The position numbers and the translations under genes are program-made. Below the pieces are notes generated by a model. It saw only the letters and a list, made by a program, of their open reading frames with translations, was not told the DNA's origin and ran no database searches. DNA of 57,023 nucleotides from Chara braunii (Eukaryota; Streptophyta; Charophyceae; Charales; Characeae), in the NCBI GenBank assembly GCA_003427395.1, contig BFEA01000011.1, positions 1,250,005 to 1,307,027 of the forward strand, written 5' to 3'. Positions 18,501 to 30,211 of this stretch are shown here, in pieces. Numbering within the stretch: position 1 is the stretch's first letter; the number at the start of each line of letters is the position of its first letter.

Positions 18501-20560
18501 TGAACTAAGAAGGTAAAATTGAGAGAAAAAGCAAAAGGGAAATTACCGGTTTTCTTTTGGGTTAGATTCAGATCCATAGAGGCGGGAATATGGTCATTTT
18601 TTATGAGGACAACTCAAACGGCCAACTCCAGAATGAGTTGGCAGCCCAAAATAGAAAGAAATGAAAGAAATAAAAAAACAAAACTGTGCATTTGATCCAA
18701 AAAGAGAGCCAGATGCACCAAAAACTGAAAAAGTGAGCTTAGAGGCTTAAATTTGAAGCAAGGACTACTTGGGGGTGACACGGATTATTGCTGGGCTTGG
18801 ATCTCAAGGCTGAAAAGGCACCGAGGCATGCGAAAATACCTCGGCCTACAAAAAATGGGGTAAAAACTGAAAAAATCGAGAAAAAGACCTACTAGGCATT
18901 TTTCTCTCAAGTGGGGCTGCCCCTTGGGCATTTGGACTCAAGGGTGCAGCATTTGAAAAAAAAAGGAGGCTGAAGGAGGCCAAAAGGCAATCCGATTTCG
19001 TACCAACCACTCGGACTGCATGTACTTGGCCAAAATGAGGCCCAGGTACCCCCGGAGGGGCCTAGTGGTGGGTTCTTGCCTTGGGGGTACCTCGGTTCAC
19101 TTAGAGGCAAATAGGGAGGCTCATGGACAGACCACCATTCCGGTTCTAACCTACATAAGTTGAGGGAGCAACCCGCCACACACACAATTGCACGAGGTGT
19201 GCCCATGCTGCTAAGTGAGCACATAAAAGCACTTCTCTCACTTGGAGTGAGGAGAGCGGAACCCCTGTCAGCTTGGAAACTTAGAGGAGACTGTGAATTA
19301 GTGTGAGGAGCTCTAGAGGCTGATGGTAGTGAGGCTAGTCTAGGGAGGGGGTCCGCCATAGCCCCCAGGCTGTGAGGAAGAAGGAAAGGCTAGAGGGAGT
19401 CCCATTAGCCCTCCTAGAGAGCAGGACTCCATAGCCATAGTGATATGAGTTTGTCGCCATCAGGAAGAGACAGAGGAGGAGGGATGAGAAGGGTTTGAGG
19501 AAGAATGGATCCATAGTCAAGTGAAGGAGAGGCATCATCAAGATTGGTACTTCAACTCCAAGATACTAGAGGAGGGAACGAACGGTGAAAAAAAGTTGTC
19601 CTCACTGGGAGGAGAAAGTGGGAAAGGGAAGGGTTGTCGGTCCCTTGTGTTTCCAGGAAGGAAAGGAAAAGGGGGCATTTAAGAAATTGGAAGGTGGCAA
19701 GTCCGGAAAGGGACCAGAGAAAGTTGATACTTAAAGGAAGATCAGTTGACTCAACCATTACCTCGATTGCATGATTAAGGGAAGAGATTGACCTAGACTA
19801 AGGAAGGAAAAGGAAAACACAAAGAGATAAGGAAAAGTGAACTTAGGTTTATGGGAGCGATTATGTGTTGATCCCATGTGGGGGATGCTTTGTATAAATT
19901 GTGTTGAATGTGAACGTGAGTAGTCTAAAGTGTCATTGAGCGGGATTGGGTCCCGGGTATGCCAGGCGGCAAAGAGAGAGTGGGGCTAAGGTCTAACGGG
20001 TTGTGGTCTTAACCCTTGCCCTTGAATAAGTCCTTGAGCATGTTGGTGCAAGCAAAGTCGATTATAGCAAACTGCAAAGACATGGGGCGACCGAGAAGTC
20101 CACGCAGACTAAAATGAAAAAATTGGGTGTGTATGCGGGATGGGACCCCGAAAAGACTAAGGGGTGTATAAGACATTTACAAAAGACAAAAGAAAGACGT
20201 GTATGATGTATGCAGCAACGAAAGTCAGACGCAAGTTGGCCAAAGGAGGAAGTCGGTAAAGCACTAGGGAGGCGTAAGGGGACTGCGAGACATGGTCCGC
20301 GGGCCCGAGCCGAACGGCAGCCGTCGCCTCCACAAGGCCTTACAAACTCTTCGCTTAGTGAACGGATGCGTGGCCCAAGGATGACGCTTGGCCTACGCAT
20401 AAAAGAAAAGAAGCTCTCAATAAACTCCCTAGACTGCTTGAGTATTGGAAGAAGCACTTGCCTGAGAACACAACCAAGAATAAAAAAATTTGCGTTTGCA
20501 GAATTAATAAGTGAGAATGCCACCCGGCGCGAGGGTTGAGCTACATCCCCAATGTCAAAG
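18501..20560. other. No gene recognised; possible repeat flank
   Basis: About 2 kb without a supported gene. ORFs of 60-150 codons occur on both strands (for example 18907-19359 minus) but show no domain. It may be leader or LTR sequence of the retroelement whose gag lies at 26138-28337; I could not find LTR ends. Confidence 0.4.
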
Positions 20561-22440
20561 CTCTCTCACTCGATAGCCCACCCCCATCCATCTCATAGCA
20601 CTAGGTGGGGGTGGCCTTGGGATGAATGACCCTCGCCCTTAGCGTGAGCGTGGGGGGGCCGAGCCAACTGGGACCCGTGTCCGGGTCGACACAGGCTCGA
20701 AAGTCTAACGGGGTTAGGCCCTGCAAAAATGGTGGAGGTGTCGGATATAGGGTTAAGCCGATCCTTGCGATTCCGATGGGGACGCCCGACACATGAACGT
20801 TTTCACAACCAAAGAGAAAGAAATTGGACTTGAGCATGCTCTTCCTTTTGAGAGAATCAGATTTGAGAGTGACTGGGCGGATGGCATGACCAGGCCTGGA
20901 GGTGTAATATGCGTGATGCACACTTGATCGGCTCACTCCTTGTGGAGTGGCACTTACCCCCCTTCCTCCGATACCGGTGCTCACTGGTACAGAGAAGCTT
21001 TGGGCAAGTCGCAGGTCGACTCTTCCTCTTCGTATGAAAGAAGGGCTCCGGTTACCTAGCAGGCGGTTGGTGCGTCGGCTTCAGCCGGGGTCCAATGAAA
21101 ATCCCACGACGGAGTGATCCGACCGACTGGGTGCCCTTCCCCATTCTTCTTCTGAGCTCAGTGGGTTCATGCACTATGCACTCGAAATGCTTGAAGGAAC
21201 CAATATGAACACAACGGTAATCAACAAAAGCACAACCCTGCCCTATGAAACGACAGACGAAAGAAGAGAATGAGAATGAAGCGAGTTGCTAGACTCCAAA
21301 GAAAACTAGCTCAGCTTTGAAGATACTCACGAAAAGGAATCGGTCACTTTGTATGGACAATAGAGGGAGTGACACATACGGTCCCGAGAGATAAGGCGAG
21401 GTATGGGTAGGATGCACTGGATACACTTTTGGGAAAGACACTTGTACTATGTGTGTCCCACTAGGGACTTGTGATCTACATGAGGGGAAACTGAATGTCC
21501 TGCCTTTCGGAAGGAAAGGATGGGTCTGAACCAGCTAGGCGGGTTGCGAAAAGTTATTTCTAGTGTAGTGCCGCTGGGTCTCATGTGTGGAAGGTTGGGC
21601 CACCGGGCTATCAGACAGGGATTGGTCTCACCGGTTAATTAGCAACACTTCATCCCAGGTGGACCGAGCATGGCTCGGCATCTTACCCAGGCAGGATGTG
21701 AAACGTCTCCTCAGGCGGGGTGGCTTCTTGTAGGCGGACGGAGGAGGACCGCTACATGTGGGGCAAGGAGGAAGCCTCGGAAACAATTAGTAGCCTCTCG
21801 TAGCACGGCGGGGGAAAGGCTGATTCTTATCGGACCGATGCAAGTGAATGTCCGAACGACTGACTTTTGCTCCTAACGGAGTGCGCGGGATGATTCCCGG
21901 TGCCAACGGGGGTATGCAAGAGCGGCAAAACAGGATGGGGTATTTTGAGCAAATAGAGAGGGGTAACACCCTACGTCGGAGCCTGGGTACCGCGCTCGCA
22001 ACGGTTGAGCTATGCTTGAGGTATGGGATAAAACTCTACCGAAAGTACCAACGGAGAGACCTCATGGGGGAAGGTCGGTGAAGAGATGACCGGTCTGTAT
22101 GTGAGATTGCTTGGACTTTTTTTTGTATTTCCCCCTCTGTAAAGTTGATTGAGATATAAGCTGCTAGGAAGGGTCACGACTCTAGTCTATTCTCGGCCCA
22201 TCCCTAAATCCGCACGAGTGAGTGAAGACCTCGAGAGGAAGAGATAGAGTCTCATATGGGATATAGGTTGAACGCACCCGGAAACTGGGGTCGGTGCTTG
22301 GTTGTGAAAAACAGAGAACGGTTGCTGGAACCAAGATGGCGCGATGACTATCGTTCTCAATCTATTCCAGCGGACCAGAAATGTCAGTAGATGTTAAGGA
22401 TAGGGTATCCGTCGTACTGCCAGAAGAACGGACCTGACAG
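20561..22440. other. No gene recognised; some strong hairpins
   Basis: It contains CCCACCCCCATCC...GGTGGGGGTGG (20579-20615) and GGGACCCGTGTCCGGGTCGA (near 20669). An ORF at 21848-22081 (+) contains VELCLRYGIKLYRKYQRRDL, which vaguely resembles the beta segment of the downstream ORF array but is too weak to assign. Confidence 0.4.
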
Positions 22441-23147
22441 ATCTAGAGTTGGCATTCCAAACCGTGATGCTGGGCGAGGGGGACGCCTTCCTTCGGATAG
22501 AAACGTTGTGAACCAAGGTCAGCCTAACCCGGCTGACGCTAAGTTTGACAGACCTGGAGTTTCTGGGGACCGTGGAAGCCCGGGGCTGGATTTACTTGTC
22601 GAAGGAAGGGGAAAACGCAATAGTTGTAGACTTGGTATTAGGGCAGGTCCCGTATAAATTATTTAGGCGGGCGGATCGGGGAGTTGTGTGAGCAGCATGG
22701 CAGCGGGAAAAAATGGAAATGAAGAAGGTAGATGTGCGAGTGGAACTCGATGAGAGGGGGAATGTTAGGCGGTCGCTCAGAATGTTAAGGTGTACTGTGT
22801 CTCCGTTCCTAGTAGACGCGGTCTTCGGGACCCGGAGTAGGCTGGTGCGCATATGCCTGTCCATGACGAACCTTGGGTTGTACGAAGGCGCCCGACATGA
22901 CTTCTTCCGTCTTTCGGTTGAAATGGGGCCCTTCGAAGGGAAGTGGGCAAGGGAGTTAGCCGAAATATTAAACTATCTCAGCACGGACGAGGTGTTTGTC
23001 CGTAGCCTCATCCACTGGAAAATAATTTATAGGAATGTAGCAGTAAGGGAGATGTTTTTTCATGGGTTAAGAGACCTGTGGTATGAAGAAGAGGACGATT
23101 CCACCGATGAGCACGAAGATGATGCAATTGAAGACTGGGACTTTTAA
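22441..23147 (+). pseudogene. Unrecognised protein array, unit 1
   Basis: One frame (frame 0) reads a beta segment ending GTVEARGWIYLSKEGENAIV at about 22569-22628, passes a TGA at 22689, and continues into an alpha segment. The alpha part (22713-23147, 144 codons) contains VSPFLVDAVFG, SRLVRICLSM, DFFRLSVEMGPFEG, ELAEILNYL and REMFFHGLRDLW and ends in an acidic tail. No catalytic or nucleic-acid-binding motif is recognised and there is no signal peptide. Units 2-5 repeat the same pattern at a period of about 0.89 kb. Amino-acid pattern is conserved while DNA has diverged, arguing for a formerly coding array. It lies upstream of, and parallel to, a retroelement gag. Confidence 0.5.
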
Positions 23148-23434
23148 AAAAAAGGAAAGGGGGTCCGGGAGGAAGAGTGATAGGGGTGGTCGACAATGTG
23201 CAGGGGACAAGCATGGTTAGGGAACAAAGTTTAAGCACCGGATGTTTAAGGGGTGGGAACCAAGAAGGCTTGGAGAAGGAATATAAATGACCTTGCCGAA
23301 AAGAAATGAGTGGAGAGGAACGACTTGCGACTGGGTAGGGGAGGAGATTGCGTCCTCACTATCATTCCTATAGATAGAAACGGGTGTGGAACCCGCTCAG
23401 AGAGGAAGAGGGATGGGACGACGTAGGTGAGGGG

Positions 23435-24088
23435 AATGCAGAATCCGTTGGGACAGTGTGCCTATCGATGAAGGCCTGACACCTGTTTTGTGTAACACTT
23501 GCATCCGGACAAAGCCCGATGTGGATCTTAGGGGAAGTCGAACGACGGACTAGCGACATGGGCTACGAGTTCGCCAATGAAGGGTGCGATGAAGTAAGGT
23601 GTAGGGTCTTAATAGAGGGATGAGAGAAACTCAGGCTGCCAAGTCAGTTAGTCCGGGTTTGGGTACTGCATTTCGTGGCAGAATGGTTCGGAGGGTACGA
23701 ACACATTCACGGGGTGGCAGGCGCTTTGGACGAAGTAGAGTTGGGTTCCTCGTGGTTGGCCGAGGCCTACTATAAGATCTCGTTGAAAGGAGGGTTCTTC
23801 CATGGGGATAGAACAAAAGAAGTCGTCGACATCCTGAGAGTTATTAAGGACGACCGAATCGAGGTGGATGAGGGGACCGAGGACGCAATACTCCACCACG
23901 AGGTGGCAACGACCCCCTCGTATGTAGACTACGTGTTCCTATTGTTCGAAGTATTGTGGTCTAAACCCAGAGGTCGGGACTTAGGCAAAAAGGCCGCCGA
24001 CGGCGGACGAATGAGGAAAGGATCAAGGTACGTATGGCGGAAGGAGGCACCGCAGGATGGCTCGAAGGACGAGGCTTTGGGAAAATAG
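23435..24088 (+). pseudogene. Unrecognised protein array, unit 2
   Basis: In frame 2 a beta-type end, ESVGTVCLSMKA followed by a stop (near 23441-23476), is followed by RCRVLIEG, a TGA, LPSQLVRVWVLHFV and the alpha block. The block reads YYKISLKGGFFHGDR, EVVDILRVI and YVDYVFLLFEVLW, then a basic tail (to 24088). The spacing of G-F-F/HG, EVVDIL and YVDYV..LFE.LW matches units 1 and 3. There are two in-frame stops. Same unknown family; probably inactive. Confidence 0.5.
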
Positions 24089-24811
24089 GCTCTGTGAAGT
24101 CTTGCCGCCGAATGAGATAGACAATAGGGTAAAAATAAGTGTGCCGGCAAGGAATCGGGTCAGCAACCCGGTGACGGACTGGGTGGGAGTAGAACTGGTG
24201 GAAGATACTGTGTATCTAGTGGTGAAATTGGAATGGCGTGCGAGAAGAGAATTCAGAGGTGTGAATTTAGATCTCCCGGGATGCGTACATGTCACGGGTT
24301 CGCTGTATCTATCAGAAGAGGGGTGACACACCTTTGGAATCACCTTGGCGTCCCGGGGAGACCCCGTGCGAATGCTTGAGGGGGTTTGACAACTAACCTC
24401 GCGAGAAGGGTTTGACGACATAACGGTTGAAGCAAGAGTCATCATGGCAAGAACCTTTACCCTGCCAACGAAATCGTATATATGAGTTTGCCATCTTTTC
24501 TACCAAGACGAATGGGAGGCTTGGAACGGGTTGAGAAGGCGGTAGTCGCACTAGCTAGGCTAAGCTTCGAAGAAACGATAATGTATCAAGAATACTACCT
24601 GGCCTTCCTAGAGATAGGGTCGTTTAGGGAGCAACAGGGATACGAGGTGTTATGCATTCTGCGGGTGGCCGTGACAACTAGACGAATGATCCCACTAATA
24701 AGTGATGAAACTCTATGGGGGGGTATTAGGCACGAGGTAAGTCGCGGAATGACCTACATAGACGACGTCTATCATTTATTCGAGCAACCAAAAGGGGAGG
24801 CAGCCCAATAA
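24089..24811 (+). pseudogene. Unrecognised protein array, unit 3
   Basis: The beta segment (frame 0, to 24326) reads RVKISVPARNRVSNPVTDWV, VELVEDTVYLVVKLEW and LPGCVHVTGSLYLSEEG, then a stop. The alpha segment (frame 2, 24482-24811) reads MGGLERVEKAVVALARLSF, YYLAFLEIGSFRE, EVLCILRVAV and YIDDVYHLFEQP. The beta part is the cleanest copy and shows alternating hydrophobic residues as in beta strands. A frameshift or a gene boundary separates the two parts: VTGSLYL-SEEG-stop recurs at the same place in other units, so it could be the true C-terminus, with each gene being alpha then beta. Confidence 0.5.
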
Positions 24812-25059
24812 AGAGGAAAGGGAAAACAAGGGGGATGGAAAACTATGGGGTAGGAAGCAGGGGGGGACAGCTAACAATATATGGGGTCATGGAAGGAATA
24901 AGGAGGATTTACTTTCTGTTTGAACCACGCAGGAATCCGCCAACAGGCGATGGCTATGAGGCGCACCCGAACGTCGCGACAACCCACGCACCCGCAACCA
25001 TTCATGGAGAGCGGTAACAGATGAGAAGTATCAATCCCAGCAAGCTACAAGGTTCGGGG

Positions 25060-25700
25060 GACGACTTAGAATGACGAGCTACAACCTTGGGTCGAGACCA
25101 AGCCTTTACGATGGTGGAATGTTTATGGAGTGGCATGAGATTCAATAGGGGGCCAGGAAATGACTTGTACACTGACCTGGGGGTGACCGGAACCTTGTAC
25201 CTACCTAAGATTGGGTAACACATGCTGGGGACCGAGATGGCACTAGGGCATGGGCTGTTGCCAATCTTTCGGAATGCGGCTATGGCGTTGAACCGGATAG
25301 GCCAATAAATTTGGGGAAGAAGGAACGTAGGGTTGAGAACTCGGGTGGAAATAGGAGGATAGCGGGAGTTTAGAGCCTCGATGGCGGGACTACGGTGTCG
25401 AGTACCCCGCTTTATGATAGACTTGGTGTTTGGGAGTCTCGCAAGGGCAAGGGACCTGGTGAATACAACCCTAATCTTGGTTCACCATTTCCAGTCGCAG
25501 ACGACGGGAATGTTTTATTGTGTGGCGGTAAAACACGGGCCATTTTGGGGAAATAATTGTTAGGGAAATAGGGATGGGGGAAAACTACCTTGCAGGGGTG
25601 GCTAGCCTATTCGAAGAGTCTGTCGGACAGGACGAGCCTGAGGAACCGGTGTGAGAGAATGTCAGGGAAGGTGGTAAATATGAATTCTAGCTATGCGGTG
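25060..25700 (+). pseudogene. Unrecognised protein array, unit 4 (internally deleted)
   Basis: The beta end (frame 1, from the ATG at 25111) reads MVECLWSGMRFNRGPGND, then DLGVTGTLYLPKIG and a stop at 25219, matching unit 3 VTGSLYLSEEG-stop. Alpha (25381-25563) reads RCRVPRFMIDLVFG and VAVKHGPFWG, aligning with unit 1 VSPFLVDAVFG and LSVEMGPFEG. After a frameshift, ENYLAGVASLFEE (near 25577-25615) corresponds to YVDYVFLLFEVLW. The middle of the alpha block is missing. Confidence 0.45.
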
Positions 25701-25772
25701 CTAAACAAAAGCGAGAAAGGCAGTCTGAGGGAGATAACAGCCGGAGTCCAACTCTATCTAAGGGAGTGTTAG
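25590..25772 (+). pseudogene. Unrecognised protein array, unit 5 (beta end only)
   Basis: A 60-codon ORF ending REITAGVQLYLREC-stop, which fits the recurring V-T/A-G-x-LYL-x3-G/C-stop end of the beta segment. The array then stops and the sequence passes to the gag leader. Confidence 0.4.
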
Positions 25773-26137
25773 GGAAGGACTAGGATGACTGCAACTGCCA
25801 ATGGACGTTAAAAATGTCCAGGGGCTAAGAGGATAAAAAGTCATCTCCAAAAGAGGGACTCACTCGCCCTGGGCACGCCGCCCTAGAATAGATACGTCGT
25901 GACATTAAAAACACCAAACTATGGCGGTGGACCTTTCAACAGAAAAAGCGAGCGATACCCTGCCAACCAAGAAAGGGGGGCAGACCCATTACGACCATCA
26001 TAAAAATAGAGATATCGAAAAAGGCAAGAAAGAGAGACTATGAGACTGGCGGTGAAACTCAGGACTTGGGAATCCTAAGAACCTTGGACAATCTGCCATC
26101 CCGGGAAATCTTTTTCCTATGTTCAGGTTTAAGAAGG

Positions 26138-28337
26138 ATGGCGACTGAAGAAGAGGCAGGGAGTCTACGAGGCAAGGGGAGTCAGAGCTTAGAAAAGGAT
26201 GTAGAGCGGAACGAGGGGTTCGTAAGGGACCGAGAGTCGACGAATAGGAAGGAACTTGCAACCGGGGAAAACCCAGAAAAAACTGGAGGAAAGCAAACGA
26301 GGAACTGAAGAGACTAGGGGGGATAGGGATAAAGGCACCCGGCGGCACAAGCATCGGAGGGCGCACTATAAAAAAAGGTGAGGCTAACGGACGCTCGGAA
26401 GAAGCTAGCTGAGATAAAACGAAGGACGGCAAAGTACAAGGCAAAACTCATGGAAGAGATGATGAATGAGGGCGAGGGGGACTCCGCTAGGGAGAGGCCG
26501 CGCAAAGAGCAAGGGACAAATCCGGGGCGAGGGAGCCGATACGACGTCATACAAAGGAGAAAGGGTAGAACCGGGGAACGTAGAGAGACACCAACCAAGA
26601 AAGGAAAGAAGAGAACGAAATCTCCGCGAAGGGAGGCAGAAAAGGCTACCAACCCACCTGCAATAGACAACAGGGCAAGTCGTCCAGCAACCTCGCCCAT
26701 AATTGCAAGGGGGTGTGAAGGACTTTAGAGCTTAAGAGAGAGGGTGCTCGATTGGTTCGCCCCGGAAGCGACGGCAAAAGCTGGAGGAGGGATAGAAGCC
26801 AGTAAGGAAGAATAAGGCTCCGGCGTGACCGGCGGAACGGGAGAGGCCCAAGGGGGACTTAGAAAGATGGTATCTTCCCTCACGCGAGCACTAAAAAAGA
26901 ATCAGGGGTAAGAGAAGATGGAGCACCTAGGGCAGCACGTCTCGCTGAACCTAGGAAGGGACATAATGACCATCGTCGCCACTAGTCGTTTCTGGAAAGA
27001 GGCCCGAGACGTAATAATGAGAAAATATATCGCAGCCAAGAAAATAGCTACAGAGACAGAGTTGCCTGAGGTACAAAGGAAAAATTTTGCAACATATAAC
27101 GACTTCTTGAGGGAATTCACCCTCGTGGCATTGCGAATCCCGGGGGTGACCGACCGTACAATGAGTAAGTACATCCTCAGGCAATTCACTGAGTTTGATA
27201 AAGATAAGATCCTATCTGCCTACCAACAAACCACGAAGTTTATGAATACACGAGATGTTGACTTCAGCACCGTAACAGACATTGCCGAAAAAATGGTTGT
27301 AACCGACCCATTGACCCTGCTGAAGGAAGGAGAGGTCATAGACTTAACCGATAAAACGGGTGACAAGGTCAAACGAGGGATAGAGAGTCTGCATGAGCGC
27401 GTCTACAGAGTGGACGGCAAGATCGAAAGGGTAGAAAACGCGTTAATGGGAATGCAGGCCCAAGTAACCCAAACTCAGGCGGCTCGACCCCCTCTCCCAC
27501 CGCAAGAAGTTGTGGCTTCTGCAGGAATAGCTAACCGAGGGTTTAATAGAAGAGATCCAGCCAGTGAACAGTGCAAATACTGTACGTTAGTCGGACACTT
27601 CGTACGAGCATGCCCAAAGCTCAACCACAATATCATGCACAAAAAGGTACTCTATGACATTACGAGGGGAAATCATAGGCCCCCAAGGAGAGAAAGTAAA
27701 TTGGAATTCCCCAGGAGGGATGCGTCGGGCCGTAATTGCACTAAACAACCTCGACGTCGCCACAGTAGAAGCTGAGCATGTGGCGGAACTCGCTTGGGAA
27801 CAGGCACGAAGACGCAGACCACAAGTTAAACTTTATTTTAGAAAGTGACGGCCGAGACAAGGTGAACGTAACCACCAGGCAACGAACAGCAGAAAGGAAG
27901 GTCGTTCATGACGCAATTATGGAAGATGCAGGGGATGGCTCGGGAACGCCACAAGGAATGGAGGCGCAAGAACAAGAGAGGGTTTATGGGAAGCCTAGAG
28001 AGGAGACCCCTATAGACAAAGCGACCTCAACCAAAACGAAATTCCGGTATCAGATTCTCATCCTGACTACGTCTGAGATCAATGACACCCTGAGCAAGCT
28101 GCTAGGGACCATGGTGTCGGCCTCGTTCTAAACCATGCTCCAAGCAAGTCCTAAGCTCCTAAAAGGCCTTAGGCAGCTACTGACGAGGCGAAGAGTAAAA
28201 ATGGAAGAAGGACCGAAACTGCAGGAAGAAGAGAAGGAAGCAGAGGTACCACTAGATATCGCTAACCTCCAAAGGATTCCTGGGGACCTGGAAGACCTAG
28301 AGAAGGTCTTCGCAGACATCCGGCTAAGCCTACCAGA
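26138..28337 (+). pseudogene. gag: Retroelement gag-like polyprotein with CCHC knuckle and start of pol linker (broken)
   Basis: The N-terminal charged region (26138-26728, frame 2) has several in-frame stops. The main capsid-type ORF is 26918-27775, starting MEHLGQHVSLNLGRDIMTIV. A CCHC zinc knuckle, CKYCTLVGHFVRAC (27572-27613), shows C-x2-C-x4-H-x4-C, the nucleocapsid motif. Reading continues by frame changes: frame 0 near 27660-27815 (EKVNWNSPGGMRRAVIALNN), then frame 1 from about 27815 (LNFILESDGRDKVNVTTRQR). A TAA at 28129 lies in the context SASF-stop-TMLQ, where Gln is plausible. The linker ends IPGDLEDLEKVFADIRLSLP at about 28337, where an unrelated repeat begins, so protease and pol are missing. 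Family assignment to Ty3/gypsy is inference. Confidence 0.75.
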
Positions 28338-28490
28338 TCGCGACACATGTGGTCAACGACACTCCGAATCTTCGCTGAAACTCATTCTGAAGTGCAGAAC
28401 TTTTAGCATTTTTGAAACTCTTTAAAGTCGAGTTTCAACGATTTTAGAAGTCTTGAAAATGTTGAATGCCCATACGTTGAATAAATCTTC

Positions 28491-30010
28491 AAAATATTCA
28501 ACGTCTGCCCCCCTGTTTGAGTATATAAAACAATGAAAATTTTGAAGATTCTGAAGTGGTGAAAATGCTAAAAATTTTGAAGTACACCCCCCTCGTCCGA
28601 GTGTGTAGGAACGCTAAAGGGAGGGCGTTCAAAATCTTCGACGTTTTCACCATTTCATAATTTTCAGAATCTTCAGCGTTTACCTCTCTGTCTAAGCGTA
28701 TAGAAACGCTGAAAATTTTGAAGATTCTGAAATGGCGAAGATGCTGAAAATTCTGAAGTATACCCCCCTCTGTCCGAGTGTGTAGAACGCTGAAAATTAT
28801 GAAGTGGTGAAAACGTTGAAGATTTTGAATCCCTTCCGTGCCTCCTCCTGCAAGGTGGGGGGAGTTTAGAATCTTCAACGTTTTCGCCACTTCAAAATTT
28901 TCACAATTTTCAACATTCGTCCCCTCGTATAAGTATGTAGAAATATTGAAAATTCTGAAGATTCTGAAGTGTTGAAGATGATGAAAACTCTGAACTACAC
29001 CTCTTTTCGTCTGAGTATGTAGGAATGCTGAAGATTCTGAAAATTTTGAAATGGTGAAAACATTGAAGATTTTGAACACCGCCCCCCCCCCCGCCTCCTC
29101 TCTAAGCTTATAAAAATGTTGAAGTTTTTGAGTATTCTGAAGAGGTGAATCGATTGAAGGCGCTGAACCGACCCCACGTCTCTAGGTTTGTACCTCCCCT
29201 GTCCGAGTCTTCAAAATGTTGAAGTACATCTCCCCTGTTCGAGTGCTTAGTGTGTATGAACGTTGAACGCACTCTATGTACGCCCCCCTTGTCCGAGTGT
29301 GTAGGAACGCTGAAGATTCTGAAAATTTTGAAGTGGTGAAAATGTTGAAGATTCTGAACCCCCCCCTTCCCCCGTGCTTCCGCTTGTTTTGTTTCTTTAA
29401 GGGGAGGGGATTCAGAATCTTCGACGTTTTCACCGCTTCATAATTTTTGGAATCTTCAGCGCCTACCCCCCTATTTAAGTGTAGAGAAACGCTGAAGATT
29501 CTGAAGTGGTGAAGATGCTGATAATTCTGAAGTAAACCCCCCTCTATCCGAGTGTGTAGAACGCTGAAGATTTTTAGAATTCTGAAGTTTGAGAACGCCA
29601 AAAATTTTAAACCCCCCCCCGTGCCTTCCCGTATGAGGTCGGGGGGGGGTTCATAATTTTCAATGTTTTCACCGCTTCAAAATTTTCGAAATCTTCAGCG
29701 TTCGTGTATAATGTTGAAGATTCTGAAGATTCTGAAGATTCTGAAGTGGTAAAAATGCTGAAAACTCTGAACTACACCACCTTTCGTTCGGGTATGTAGG
29801 AACGATGGGGATTCTGAAAATAATGAAGTGGTGAAAAGGTTGAAGATTTTGAACTTCCCCTCTTCTCTAAGCTTATAAAAATGTTGAACAAGGTTTGTAC
29901 CTCCCCTGTCCGAGTCTTCAAAATGTTGAGGTACACCTCCCCTGTTCGAGTGTTTATGTCCGAGTGTGTATGAATGTTGAACACACTCTACGTATATGAT
30001 GAATATTAGA
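28491..30010. repeat. Array of GAAGATTCTGAA-type modules in alternating orientation
   Basis: A module of about 60 nt (GAACGCTGAAGATTCTGAAA then TTTTGAAGTGGTGAAAATG and TTGAAGATT) occurs repeatedly. It is followed by a C-rich spacer and then its own reverse complement, giving stems of roughly 50-60 bp (for example 28787-28833 against 28866-28915, and 29310-29360 against 29405-29460). Spacers carry CCCCCCTCTGTCCGAGTGTG. Because units lack stops in one minus frame, long minus ORFs (for example 28498-29079) appear, rich in Phe-Arg-Ile repeats; these look like an artefact of the repeat. Confidence 0.8.
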
Positions 30011-30073
30011 GGACCCGTCAACCATCTCTCATTGTTGTGGGGTTATAACGTGGAGAGTTCAGCATGACGACAA

Positions 30074-30211
30074 ACTGTTGGCTCGACTTTAAGACCTTCC
30101 TAAGGGAAAGTGTTGCCAGACTGTTGGCTCGGCTTTAAGACCTTCCTAAGAGAAGGCGTTGCCGGACTGCTACCACAACGTAAAGACCTTCCTAAGGGAA
30201 AGTTCTGCCAG
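30074..30211 (+). repeat. 46-bp direct repeat, 3 copies
   Basis: Units start at 30074, 30120 and 30166 with the shared core AAGACCTTCCTAAGGGAAAG. The first two also share ACTGTTGGCTCG. The core contains CTTCCTAAGGGAAG, a weak inverted repeat. Confidence 0.85.

Noticed and set aside
27650-27830. Programmed gag-pol frameshift
   Set aside because: Two frame changes occur well before any pol sequence, with no slippery heptamer recognised; they look like ordinary indels.
28498-29079. 193-codon minus ORF and neighbours (to 30021) rich in Phe-Arg-Ile
   Set aside because: Produced by the alternating GAAGATTC repeat, which lacks stops in one minus frame; peptide repeats mirror the DNA repeat and show no domain.
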